Assembly: GCF_014279775.1 (NCBI RefSeq)
Contig: NZ_CP047961.1
Location: 2,170,001 to 2,234,000 of the forward strand
Direction of reading: 5' to 3'
DNA length: 64,000 nucleotides
Source: Synechococcus sp. PROS-9-1
GTDB lineage: Bacteria > Cyanobacteriota > Cyanobacteriia > PCC-6307 > Cyanobiaceae
The notes beneath the pieces were generated by a model. It worked only from the letters and a program-made list of their open reading frames with translations. It was not told where the DNA came from and did no database searches. The position numbers were made by a program, and so were the translations under genes. This document shows, in pieces, positions 42,395 to 50,326 of this stretch (position 1 is the first letter of the stretch; every line of letters starts with the position of its first letter).

Positions 42395-42478
42395 ACGCTG
42401 TATCAGCTGATACGCAGCGTTCACCTCGCTCCCTTGCGAGGCGCAGTTCGACTCAGGCCATGGAACGGGGACCTGAGC
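42395..42478 (+). promoter_or_regulatory. three tandem hairpins in the leader of the DUF4278 gene
   Basis: Hairpin 1: ACGCTGTATC pairs with GATA, then a 2-base bulge, then CAGCGT (42395-42420). Hairpin 2: CCTCGC/GCGAGG (42424-42429 and 42436-42441). Hairpin 3: CTCAGG/CCTGAG (42452-42457 and 42472-42477). The array ends 20 bases before the ATG at 42498. It could be a cis-regulatory RNA. Confidence 0.55.
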
Positions 42479-42497
42479 TTGCTTCGTGGAACGTCTT

Positions 42498-42665
42498 ATG
42501 ACCACTCTTCTGTACCGGGGCCACACCTACCAGCAACTCAATGACGCAGCACACAAAGCCAATGTGCAGCTCACCTATCGCCGCAGTGTGTATCAAGCAC
42601 ATCAGGTGGAGGCCCAGAAAAGGTCCGTTCAACTGACGTACCGCGGCCTCTCATACATCCGCTGA
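42498..42665 (+). CDS. DUF4278-type small repeat protein
   Basis: A 55-residue protein with three copies of a short strand motif: LLYRGHTYQQ (about 4-13), LTYRRSVYQA (about 25-34) and LTYRGLSYIR (about 46-55). This fits the cyanobacterial DUF4278 family, whose members are built on (L/V)xYRGxxY repeats. Function unknown. It has a structured leader and overlaps a convergent minus-strand frame by 37 bases. Confidence 0.65.
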   Translation: MTTLLYRGHTYQQLNDAAHKANVQLTYRRSVYQAHQVEAQKRSVQLTYRGLSYIR

Positions 42666-42955
42666 ATCGTCCGGTTCAAAGTGCGCAGTTCTGACAACTC
42701 ATCGCGCCACTGTTGCGCCCAGAGATCCTGACTGCGCTCATAAATCACCATCAGTTCGTCCACCACTTGATCGCGATCGTGCACTCGCAAATCGAGCAAT
42801 AGGTGATCGATACGACCAAAAGGCAGAAGCCAAGCTTGAGTTAAAGGAACGATCCAGGAATCAGTAACAAACAACACCTGAGCAAGAGGCACTCCAGTTT
42901 TTGGATACCCCCAATAACCGTTAGTGCGATGTTCAAGGAATACCGGCCATCCCAT
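42629..42955 (-). CDS. hypothetical protein between DUF4278 and ATP-grasp genes
   Basis: A 108-residue frame that fills the 264-base gap and overlaps DUF4278 by 37 and the ATP-grasp start by 27 bases. The protein looks real: WIVPLTQAWLLPFGRIDHLL followed by a charged helical end (DELSELRTLNRTIQRMYERP). I recognise no domain. If it is expressed, it is antisense to the promoter region of the ATP-grasp operon. A chance frame remains possible. Confidence 0.45.
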   Translation of the reverse strand: MGWPVFLEHRTNGYWGYPKTGVPLAQVLFVTDSWIVPLTQAWLLPFGRIDHLLLDLRVHDRDQVVDELMVIYERSQDLWAQQWRDELSELRTLNRTIQRMYERPRYVS

Positions 42956-44401
42956 GGATATGACGAGTATTTCTGCAGAAAGCAGGCTGCCCCGCGTGCA
43001 GATTTAGAGCCTCTGCTCAACTCACTCGGTGCCATCGGCTTAGCAGAACTCCAACGTAACCATGCCTCTGCCAGCAATCTGTTGAGACGGCTTGGAGCCA
43101 CGTTCAGAATCAACGGCTCAGGGCCCCGCGAAGCAGAACGCATCCTTCCTTTTGATCCCTTGCCCAGATTGATTCATAAAAGTGAGTGGAACACATTAGA
43201 GGAGGGTTTACTGCAACGCCTTGACGCAATTGATCATTTTTTGGCAGATATTTATGGGCCACAACACATTCTTAACGATGGGGTAATCCCTAGAGAAGAC
43301 GTAGAAAGTTCTCAGGGTTGGCGACCAGAAATGCAAGATATCGAATTACCGTTGGGACGCTGGTGTCATGTGTCTGGACTTGACTTGATCAGGGATGGTG
43401 ACGGCAATTGGCGAGTCCTGGAAGACAACTTGAGATGTCCCTCAGGAGTAGCTTATTTCCTCGAAAACCGTCGTGTTATGAAACGATTATTTCCGAGTCT
43501 TTTTGTGGGTAGTCACATCCAAGCGATCGACGATTATCCTTCTCATTTACTGAGAACACTCCAAGACCTGGCCTTCTGGAGTGACTCTCCACGCGTGGCT
43601 TTACTCACTCCAGGAGTGTTCAACAGCGCCTATTTCGAACACAGCTACCTCGCCCAGCAAATGGGAGTCACGCTCGTGGAAGGTAGAGACTTGATCTGTG
43701 AGAACGGATATGTATGGATGCGCAGCACAGAGGGATTGCAGCGAATTGATGTGATCTATCGACGGATTGACGATGACTTTCTCGATCCCAATGTGTTCCG
43801 CCAAGATTCCATCCTTGGAGTGCCTGGCCTGATGGACGCGATGCGCAAGGGCAACGTTGCTATCGCCAATGCACCAGGAACAGGCGTTGCCGACGACAAG
43901 CTCATTTACGCCTACGTTCCCAAGATGATTCGCTACTACCTCGGGCAGGAACCCATCATCGAAAACGTGCCCACCTATCTCTGCTCCAGGCCAGATGACA
44001 TGACCTACGTGCTGGAACACCTCGGATCACTCGTGGTGAAGTCGGTCGCTGAAGCAGGGGGCTATGGAATGTTGATCGGTCCCCACGCCTCAACAAACGA
44101 AATCGAGGCCTTTGCCGAGAAGATCAAGGCTCATCCTCGAAATTTCATCGCACAGCCCACATTGCAGCTCTCCACAGTTCCATCCATCAGTGAGGGTGAG
44201 CTCTATCCGTGTCATGTGGACTTACGTCCTTATGTTCTGCGTGGAAAAAGCAGCTGGGTCAGTCCAGGTGGACTCACCCGCGTCGCCTTAAGACGTGGCT
44301 CTTTAGTGGTGAATTCCTCCCAAGGCGGCGGTTGCAAAGACACCTGGGTGGTGAGTGATCGACAAGCACCGATTGAACATCTGGAGGCCATGCCGTGTTG
44401 A
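42929..44401 (+). CDS. circularly permuted ATP-grasp protein (DUF404/DUF407-like)
   Basis: The 490-residue protein matches the circularly permuted ATP-grasp family. Visible segments are GYDEYF at the start, GLDLIRDGDGNWRVLEDNLRCPSG (about 151-174), DVIYRRIDDDFLDP (about 272-285), ANAPGTGVADDKLIYAYVPKM, VVKSVAEAGGYGM (about 370) and PYVLRGKSSWVSPGGLTRVALR near the end. Family members are predicted peptide-ligase-type enzymes. It overlaps the alpha-E gene by 7 bases. Confidence 0.88.
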   Translation: MFKEYRPSHGYDEYFCRKQAAPRADLEPLLNSLGAIGLAELQRNHASASNLLRRLGATFRINGSGPREAERILPFDPLPRLIHKSEWNTLEEGLLQRLDAIDHFLADIYGPQHILNDGVIPREDVESSQGWRPEMQDIELPLGRWCHVSGLDLIRDGDGNWRVLEDNLRCPSGVAYFLENRRVMKRLFPSLFVGSHIQAIDDYPSHLLRTLQDLAFWSDSPRVALLTPGVFNSAYFEHSYLAQQMGVTLVEGRDLICENGYVWMRSTEGLQRIDVIYRRIDDDFLDPNVFRQDSILGVPGLMDAMRKGNVAIANAPGTGVADDKLIYAYVPKMIRYYLGQEPIIENVPTYLCSRPDDMTYVLEHLGSLVVKSVAEAGGYGMLIGPHASTNEIEAFAEKIKAHPRNFIAQPTLQLSTVPSISEGELYPCHVDLRPYVLRGKSSWVSPGGLTRVALRRGSLVVNSSQGGGCKDTWVVSDRQAPIEHLEAMPC

Positions 44402-45393
44402 GCCGCGTCGCGGACTCCCTCTATTGGATCAACCGTTTTGTAGAGCGCGCCGAAAACATCTCTCGCTTTCTCGAGGTAAGCAATGCGATGGCTTTGGACA
44501 ATCCCAGCGGCAACGCTGAACCCTGGTTGCCCTTAATCGATGCGAATGGTGATCGCCAGCACTTTGATCAAAGCTATCCGCGTCGATCGTCAAAAGATGT
44601 CAGAGATTTTTTGCTTCTAGACCTCGACAACCCCAACAGCATTGTGAGCTGCATCTCGAATGCACGCGAGAACGCCCGCCAAATCCGTGATGTCATCTCT
44701 ACTGAGATGTGGGAACACATCAACGATCTCTTTTGGAGTCTTCAAGACGGAGAAGTTCTATGGAGTGAACCAGACCAAGAGCAACTTCGAACGATTCGTC
44801 GCGGTTGCCAACTGTTCTATGGCATCACTGACGTCACACTCAGCCGCGATCAAGCCTGGTTGTTTAGCCGTCTAGGCCGGCTGATTGAAAGAGCCGATAA
44901 AACCTCCCGAATCCTTGATGTGAAGTACTTTCTGCTGTTACCAGTCCCCAGCGCAGTGGGGGGAGTGCTGGATGAGCTGCAATGGATTGCTCTTCTCCGT
45001 ACCGCTGGGGCTTATCAGATGTATCGGCAGAGCGTCCAACAAGCAATCAGTCCCATTTCAGTGGCACGTTTTCTTCTGCTGGATCCGATTTTTCCCAGAT
45101 CCGTACGGTTTTGCTTGCAAGAGATCAACGACACCCTGGAGCGAATTCAACACAAGCCCATTCCAGGTTCACCTGACGACCTCGAATGCCTGCGCGGTCA
45201 GCTCGTGGCCAAGTGGAGTTATGTCCGCATTGAGTCTCTGATCAACCGCGGTTTGCATGAAGTGATTGATCAACTGCAGACCGATCTCAATCAACTGCAT
45301 GGGCTCATTCAGAAAAGCTATTTCCCCACCGCCGATCACACACCGCAGGACCTCTCAACCATTTCGACAGACCCATCATGCTCGTTGAGCTGA
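44395..45393 (+). CDS. alpha-E domain protein (DUF403)
   Basis: A 332-residue, all-helical protein: MLSRVADSLYWINRFVERAE at the start is the alpha-E signature, followed by ARENARQIRDVISTEMWEHI (about 92-111). It commonly pairs with the permuted ATP-grasp protein in bacteria; together they may act in a peptide tagging or modification reaction, which is unproven. It overlaps the ATP-grasp gene and the transglutaminase-like gene, so the three are translated together. Confidence 0.88.
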   Translation: MLSRVADSLYWINRFVERAENISRFLEVSNAMALDNPSGNAEPWLPLIDANGDRQHFDQSYPRRSSKDVRDFLLLDLDNPNSIVSCISNARENARQIRDVISTEMWEHINDLFWSLQDGEVLWSEPDQEQLRTIRRGCQLFYGITDVTLSRDQAWLFSRLGRLIERADKTSRILDVKYFLLLPVPSAVGGVLDELQWIALLRTAGAYQMYRQSVQQAISPISVARFLLLDPIFPRSVRFCLQEINDTLERIQHKPIPGSPDDLECLRGQLVAKWSYVRIESLINRGLHEVIDQLQTDLNQLHGLIQKSYFPTADHTPQDLSTISTDPSCSLS

Positions 45394-46277
45394 CCCACAC
45401 CCTTACGTATCAATACGACGCACCCATCAGTCTTGGAGCACACCGCCTGTGCCTCCAACCCAGAGGTCACGGTCATCAGCGGCTCCTTGAGCACGAGCTG
45501 ATCGTGTCTCCAGAACCAAGCCATCAGCATGCTCTCGTAGCAGCCAGTGGAGATGAGATTCAACGGATCTGCTTTCAAGGTACAACGAGTCATTTGTGCA
45601 TCGAGGCTCACAGCAAAGTGGAAACCCAAGCTGCAAGGGCACTTGAAGAATGCTTCACCCCACTGAATCCTCCGCTCCCCTACCCCCGCGGACATCTCAA
45701 TCGTGATCTATACGGTGCGCTGGAAGGCTGGTTACCAAACGGTCAGCACGATCCCTCAGCCGTAGCCCTAGCCCAAGACGCCTTGATGGGAGGAAACCAG
45801 CAAACCTTGCCGTTTTTGCGCGAACTGATGGCGACCATTCAAGACCGTGTGAAATACACCGAGCGACATTTAGGTCGAGCCTGGCCAGCCGGCCGAACCC
45901 TGAGAGAAAGGGTGGGTTCTTGCCGAGATTTAGCCATGTTGATGGTGGAATGTTGTAGGAGCGTTGGTCTGCCTGCACGGTTCACCAGCGGGTATCAACT
46001 CACCGATCCTGCCCCCACTGACTATGACCTTCATGCCTGGGCCGAGATCTATCTTCCCGGAGCAGGCTGGCGTGGTTTTGACCCCAGCGCTGGATGCGAA
46101 ATCAGCGAGCGCTACATCGTGCTAGCCAGCTCATCAAATCCAGAACTAACCGCTGCTGTTTCAGGCGATTTCAAAGGTCCACCCAACACCATCAGCAACC
46201 TCAACTGGACAATCAAGGCACAGGTCTTAAGTTGGCCGCCCGAGGACACGGCTCAAGAGACAACTCACGCTGCCTGA
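45378..46277 (+). CDS. transglutaminase-like protein
   Basis: A 299-residue protein with an N-terminal beta domain (VELTHTLTYQYDAPISLGAH) and a transglutaminase-like core: GSCRDLAMLMVECCRSVGLP (catalytic Cys about 177), DLHAWAEIYLPGAGWRGFDPS (catalytic His about 214, Asp about 229). These act as peptidases or transferases. It is the third member of the ATP-grasp/alpha-E/transglutaminase set, and overlaps the alpha-E gene by 16 bases. Confidence 0.88.
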   Translation: MLVELTHTLTYQYDAPISLGAHRLCLQPRGHGHQRLLEHELIVSPEPSHQHALVAASGDEIQRICFQGTTSHLCIEAHSKVETQAARALEECFTPLNPPLPYPRGHLNRDLYGALEGWLPNGQHDPSAVALAQDALMGGNQQTLPFLRELMATIQDRVKYTERHLGRAWPAGRTLRERVGSCRDLAMLMVECCRSVGLPARFTSGYQLTDPAPTDYDLHAWAEIYLPGAGWRGFDPSAGCEISERYIVLASSSNPELTAAVSGDFKGPPNTISNLNWTIKAQVLSWPPEDTAQETTHAA

Positions 46278-46756
46278 AGGACAGGTGCAAGACCATGCAA
46301 TAGCGGACGCGCTGCCGCTTTTGAAGTGACTTGATAGAGCTTTGGGATCTTCAGGCTGTTGTAAACACGGAACTCTCTATCTACACATACATTGGAATTT
46401 CGCTTGGCCTGATTAAGAACAACAGATCCATCGGGATCAGACAAAGAGCGATGGAATGTTCCTCTTGGAATATTGAGAATGTCACCACCACTGTCCAAAC
46501 GAACGATGTGAAAAGGATGCTCCCAAGCCAAGTTCACCAAATAAAAAGTTCTTCCACCACTGGCGGCGAGAAGATTATCGTCCTGATGAGGATGCAGATA
46601 AAACTGCCATGCCCCACTATCTTCAGCATCCGGCGGACTCACCGCTGGCCCACGGTGAACAACTAAGTCGCGAGCATTCGAATCAGGAATCGTGACATCA
46701 AAAAAACGAACAGATGGGGTATCTCGAAAACGCGTGTACGGAATAAGTTCAAACAT
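46265..46756 (-). CDS. cupin-like hypothetical protein
   Basis: A 163-residue protein with a cupin-like pattern: WQFYLHPHQDDNLLAASGGR (about 51-70), where HPHQDDN offers metal-ligand residues, and GGDILNIPRGTFHRSLSDPD (about 90-109). The role could be a sugar epimerase-like or binding function; I cannot tell. It converges with the transglutaminase gene (13-base overlap) and lies about 64 bases past moaA. Confidence 0.6.
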   Translation of the reverse strand: MFELIPYTRFRDTPSVRFFDVTIPDSNARDLVVHRGPAVSPPDAEDSGAWQFYLHPHQDDNLLAASGGRTFYLVNLAWEHPFHIVRLDSGGDILNIPRGTFHRSLSDPDGSVVLNQAKRNSNVCVDREFRVYNSLKIPKLYQVTSKAAARPLLHGLAPVLQAA

Positions 46757-46820
46757 CTCAACAAAGATTTAGAACCCAGGTTTAACGCCGATATCTCTTT
46801 CAATCCGTAGCAAAGGCCAC

Positions 46821-47873
46821 TCATCCACCCAAATAAGCCATCTCAGCATGATGATTCCCTTTCTGCATCAATCCACGCTCTTCACTAAAACGATCTGAAC
46901 GCCCAGTCCACAGCTGAGCCATCACCTCTGCAAGCTCCGAGTCGGAGACCTCCATACGAAGCCATGGACGCAAATCAAGGCCTTCACTCGCAAATAGACA
47001 GGTAAAGGCTTGCCCATCTGCAGTGATCCTAAGACGATTGCAATCAGAACAGAATGGCTCCGTAATTGAAGCAATTGTGGCAATAGACCCTTCACCATCT
47101 TGATAAAGCCATTGACTACTTGTTCCCCCAGGTTGTCGACCAATGGATTGAAGCGGCCAATGGCGATGAAGGAGCTGAATCATCTCGTTCGCTGGCATCA
47201 CCTGATCACGACACCAGCCATTGCGATTGCCTACATCCATATATTCGATCAGACGCAACTGCAATCCTTGTTGTCTGGCCAGCTGTGCCAAGGGAATCAA
47301 CTGATCGTCATTGCAGCCTCGTTGGATCACGGCATTGAGCTTCAGACTTCCATGCGCAGGGTTGTACCCAGCAGCACGAGCCGCATCAATGCCAGCCAAC
47401 ACCCGCTCCAACAGAGCATTCCCAGCCTCAGGACCAGAACGCAAGCCAGCCATTCGCGCGATACTCGCGCCGTCAACAGCATCCAAGCTGATCGTAATAC
47501 GATCGACTCCTGCCGCGCGCAAACGTCTCACCCTCTCATCATCGAGAAGAGAACCATTGGTGGTGATGGCAACCTCTTTCAAACGACTGAAAGGGTGAGC
47601 AGCCGTCTGCCTTCCAAGCGAGAGGGCATCAAGAAGCGGCCAAAGGCGGTCGGTGAGCAAGGGTTCACCACCGGTGAGTCGAAGCGTATGTGCTCCCAAT
47701 TGACAGGCCGCTTGGATCAAGCGAAGTTGATCGCGTGTGTGCAACAAACCCGGAGGTTCAATACTTTCAGGGCAGCAATATGGACACGCTAAGTTACATT
47801 TAGCGGTTAGGGACAACCTTACAACCCCCAACGGCCTAGCCAAGAGATCAAGAACACGTGTTGGCTTTATCAT
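46821..47873 (-). CDS. moaA: GTP 3',8-cyclase MoaA (molybdenum cofactor)
   Basis: MoaA, a radical-SAM enzyme, starts molybdopterin synthesis from GTP. The 350-residue protein has CNLACPYCC (about 27-35; CxxxCxxC), LRLTGGEPLL (about 64), and a second cluster region with CSDCNRLRITADG...C near residue 270. The C-terminal GG of the catalytic tail is present as LGG. It overlaps mobA by 4 bases. Confidence 0.94.
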   Translation of the reverse strand: MIKPTRVLDLLARPLGVVRLSLTAKCNLACPYCCPESIEPPGLLHTRDQLRLIQAACQLGAHTLRLTGGEPLLTDRLWPLLDALSLGRQTAAHPFSRLKEVAITTNGSLLDDERVRRLRAAGVDRITISLDAVDGASIARMAGLRSGPEAGNALLERVLAGIDAARAAGYNPAHGSLKLNAVIQRGCNDDQLIPLAQLARQQGLQLRLIEYMDVGNRNGWCRDQVMPANEMIQLLHRHWPLQSIGRQPGGTSSQWLYQDGEGSIATIASITEPFCSDCNRLRITADGQAFTCLFASEGLDLRPWLRMEVSDSELAEVMAQLWTGRSDRFSEERGLMQKGNHHAEMAYLGG

Positions 47874-48487
47874 TCTTCGAGAGTTGCTAGATCAGAAGGA
47901 CAATTGACATTGCGCAACGGCCCCATCGGCAGAGCAAGAACCCGATACGGAACCCTCCCAAGCCAATCATGCATGCTCAGCCGATGATCAGCCAGCTGAC
48001 GCAATAGGGGTTCTCGATAAATGCTGTCATTGGGGTAAATAGCAAACAGGGGTTGAAGCTGTCTACTGTCATGCGACACCACAGCCAAGGAAGGCTGCTC
48101 CTGCCAAGCACGAATCAGCTGGATCAGAACCCAAGGCTCTAACCAAGGCATATCAACAGGAAGGACGAGTGAAGCAAGAAACTTCTCCTGACCAAAAACA
48201 GCCGACAAAGCAGCCAAAGGCCCCTGACCAGGGAAGGGATCCAATCTGCACTCAACCCCATCAAACCTTGAAGCCAACTGATGATGACTGGAAATTGAGC
48301 TAACCACATCAACTGGCAGATCTAGGCGACGGCACAAACCAATACTGTGCGACAACCAACAGCCACCTTGTGGGTGAGGCAAGAGTGATTTGTCTCGTCC
48401 CATGCGACGACTCATCCCTCCGCAAAGCAGACAAGCTCGAAGCCCCTGCACCGATAACACATCCATCTCCATCAAAAGATTGGACAT
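47870..48487 (-). CDS. mobA: molybdenum cofactor guanylyltransferase MobA
   Basis: MobA attaches GMP to molybdopterin for the MGD cofactor of nitrate reductase. About 205 residues: LCGGMSRRMGRDKSLLPHP (the LxGGxSxRMGxDK signature, about 22-40) and LVLPVDMPWLEP with the metal-binding Asp. The start is uncertain: 48487, 48472 or 48466 all keep the signature; 48532 is possible but overlong. It overlaps moaA by 4 bases. Confidence 0.88.
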   Translation of the reverse strand: MSNLLMEMDVLSVQGLRACLLCGGMSRRMGRDKSLLPHPQGGCWLSHSIGLCRRLDLPVDVVSSISSHHQLASRFDGVECRLDPFPGQGPLAALSAVFGQEKFLASLVLPVDMPWLEPWVLIQLIRAWQEQPSLAVVSHDSRQLQPLFAIYPNDSIYREPLLRQLADHRLSMHDWLGRVPYRVLALPMGPLRNVNCPSDLATLEE

Positions 48488-48555
48488 CTCAGAGGCCAAA
48501 ATGTAGCGAAGAAGACGAAAGACCAAGGACAAGCATCTTCACCTCCTTGCATTCC

Positions 48556-48602
48556 GTATCCATTGAAACCAAGGCAATGACGATCCAATGATGAAATATA
48601 AA
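48556..48602 (+). promoter_or_regulatory. weak NtcA-like site and -10 before nrtP
   Basis: GTA-TCCATTGA-AAC (48556-48569) is followed by TATAAA (48597-48602). The second half-site is off by two bases and the spacer is 27 rather than 22-23, so this is a weak candidate. It lies in the 198-base gap between divergent mobA and nrtP. Confidence 0.3.
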
Positions 48603-48685
48603 GGCGGTTTGCATGTGCGCCGCAACTTGATTCCTCAGCGCATTTTTTAGAAGCCGGGGTTTAATTACACACACAATTACCCCCC

Positions 48686-50248
48686 ATGCTTGGAGAACTC
48701 TGGTCGTTCCAGGGGAGATACAGAACTCTTCATCTCACCTGGTTCGCATTTTTTCTGACCTTTGTTGTCTGGTTCAACCTGGCTCCTTTGGCTACCACCG
48801 TTAAAGCCGATTTAGGCTTAACTCTCGGTCAAATCCGTACCGTTGCGATCTGCAATGTGGCGCTAACAATCCCAGCCCGCGTTCTGATTGGAATGCTCCT
48901 CGACAAATACGGGCCTCGACTGACCTATTCCAGCCTGCTGGTTTTTTCAGTCATTCCTTGCCTGATGTTCGCCTCAGCCCAAGATTTCAATCAATTAGTT
49001 GTTGCACGCCTGCTTTTATCCATCGTGGGTGCAGGCTTTGTAATCGGGATCCGCATGGTTGCCGAATGGTTCCCTCCAAAAGAGATCGGTCTGGCTGAGG
49101 GGATTTATGGCGGTTGGGGCAATTTCGGATCAGCGTTCTCGGCCCTAACACTCGTAGGACTGGCCGGGTGGCTCTCGTTCTCAGGCGGTTTTGAACTTCC
49201 CTCAGGCGCTGTCCTTAATTGGCGTGGTGCTATTGCTCTTACGGGAATTATTTCTGCCGTATACGGCTTTATTTATTACTTCAACGTTAGCGATACACCT
49301 CCTGGTAAAACGTATCAAAGGCCTGAGCGCACAGCAGGCTTGGAAGTCACATCAATGCGTGATTTCTGGGGATTGCTGGGAATGAATGTTCCATTTGCAG
49401 CCATCCTCTGTGTACTCTGCTGGCGCTTACAAAAGGTTGGTTTCCTGAATGCAGGAACCTATCCACTGGCCTTAGGTGCAGTTCTGATCTGGTTTATCTT
49501 TCAAACCTGGGGAATTATTCGCACCAATCGAGAGCTGATCATGGGTACGAAGACGTACCCCAAAGAAGATCGCTATGAATTTAAGCAGGTTGCCATTCTT
49601 GAACTCACATACATTGTGAACTTTGGATCAGAGTTGGCAGTAGTTTCGATGTTGCCAACATTCTTCGAAACCACTTTTGATCTCCCAAAGGCAACCGCGG
49701 GCATCCTTGCCTCTTGCTTTGCTTTTGTGAATCTTGTCGCTCGACCTGCCGGCGGTCTGATCTCCGACAAGCTCGGCAGTCGTAAGAACACGATGGCATT
49801 CTTAACCGGAGGTTTAGGGATTGGTTACCTCGTCATGAGCATGATCAAACCTGGCACGTTCAGTGGAACAACAGGGATCATCATTGCTGTGTTGATCACC
49901 ATGCTTGCCTCCTTCTTCGTTCAATCAGGAGAAGGGGCTACGTTTGCACTCGTTCCTTTGGTAAAGCGACGCGTCACAGGACAAGTCGCTGGTTTGGTTG
50001 GTGCTTATGGCAACGTTGGAGCCGTGACTTATCTCACAATTTTTAGTCTGCTTCCGATGTGGATGGGTGGGGGTAAGGATCCTTCACCAGAAATCATCGC
50101 AGCCTCCAATAGTGCTTTCTTTCAAGTCTTGGGGGTCGCTGGCCTGATTGTTGCTTTCTTCTGCTTCTTTTTCCTCAAAGAACCCAAGGGTTCCTTCGAT
50201 GACCTTCATGAAGGAGAAACAGCGAATCCTGAATTCGCTAACAATTAA
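48686..50248 (+). CDS. nrtP: nitrate/nitrite permease of the MFS type (NrtP/NarK-like)
   Basis: This 520-residue major facilitator protein takes up nitrate, and probably nitrite, at the inner membrane. Two nitrate signatures are visible: GGWGNFGSAFSALTLVG (about 134-150) and GAYGNVGAVTYLTIF (about 435-449), each with the G-x-x-N glycine pattern in membrane segments 5 and 11. About 12 hydrophobic segments. It is followed by a terminator-like hairpin and then narB. Confidence 0.93.
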   Translation: MLGELWSFQGRYRTLHLTWFAFFLTFVVWFNLAPLATTVKADLGLTLGQIRTVAICNVALTIPARVLIGMLLDKYGPRLTYSSLLVFSVIPCLMFASAQDFNQLVVARLLLSIVGAGFVIGIRMVAEWFPPKEIGLAEGIYGGWGNFGSAFSALTLVGLAGWLSFSGGFELPSGAVLNWRGAIALTGIISAVYGFIYYFNVSDTPPGKTYQRPERTAGLEVTSMRDFWGLLGMNVPFAAILCVLCWRLQKVGFLNAGTYPLALGAVLIWFIFQTWGIIRTNRELIMGTKTYPKEDRYEFKQVAILELTYIVNFGSELAVVSMLPTFFETTFDLPKATAGILASCFAFVNLVARPAGGLISDKLGSRKNTMAFLTGGLGIGYLVMSMIKPGTFSGTTGIIIAVLITMLASFFVQSGEGATFALVPLVKRRVTGQVAGLVGAYGNVGAVTYLTIFSLLPMWMGGGKDPSPEIIAASNSAFFQVLGVAGLIVAFFCFFFLKEPKGSFDDLHEGETANPEFANN

Positions 50249-50275
50249 CACCAACGATCTACTCATAACTTAATC

Positions 50276-50306
50276 ACACCCTGTGGCTTTGGCACAGGGT
50301 GTTTCT
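50276..50306 (+). terminator. hairpin between nrtP and narB
   Basis: ACACCCTGTG (50276-50285) and CACAGGGTGT (50293-50302) pair over 10 bases with a 7-base loop, followed by TTCT. It lies 27 bases after the nrtP stop. The short T-run makes it a moderate terminator, so narB may have partly separate transcription. Confidence 0.65.
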
Positions 50307-50326
50307 AATTCGCCTATATCAAAACC

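Noticed and set aside
42395-42478. Glutamine riboswitch (glnA or downstream-peptide type) before the DUF4278 gene
   Set aside because: A GTTCACC is present but the second conserved core is absent. I kept only the hairpin call.
47100-47792. 230-codon frame antisense to moaA
   Set aside because: The moaA cluster motifs on the minus strand are unambiguous; the frame has no domain.
48503-48516. GTA-N8-GAC site inside the mobA 5' end as an nrtP NtcA box
   Set aside because: It is 170 bases from nrtP with no -10 at the right spacing.
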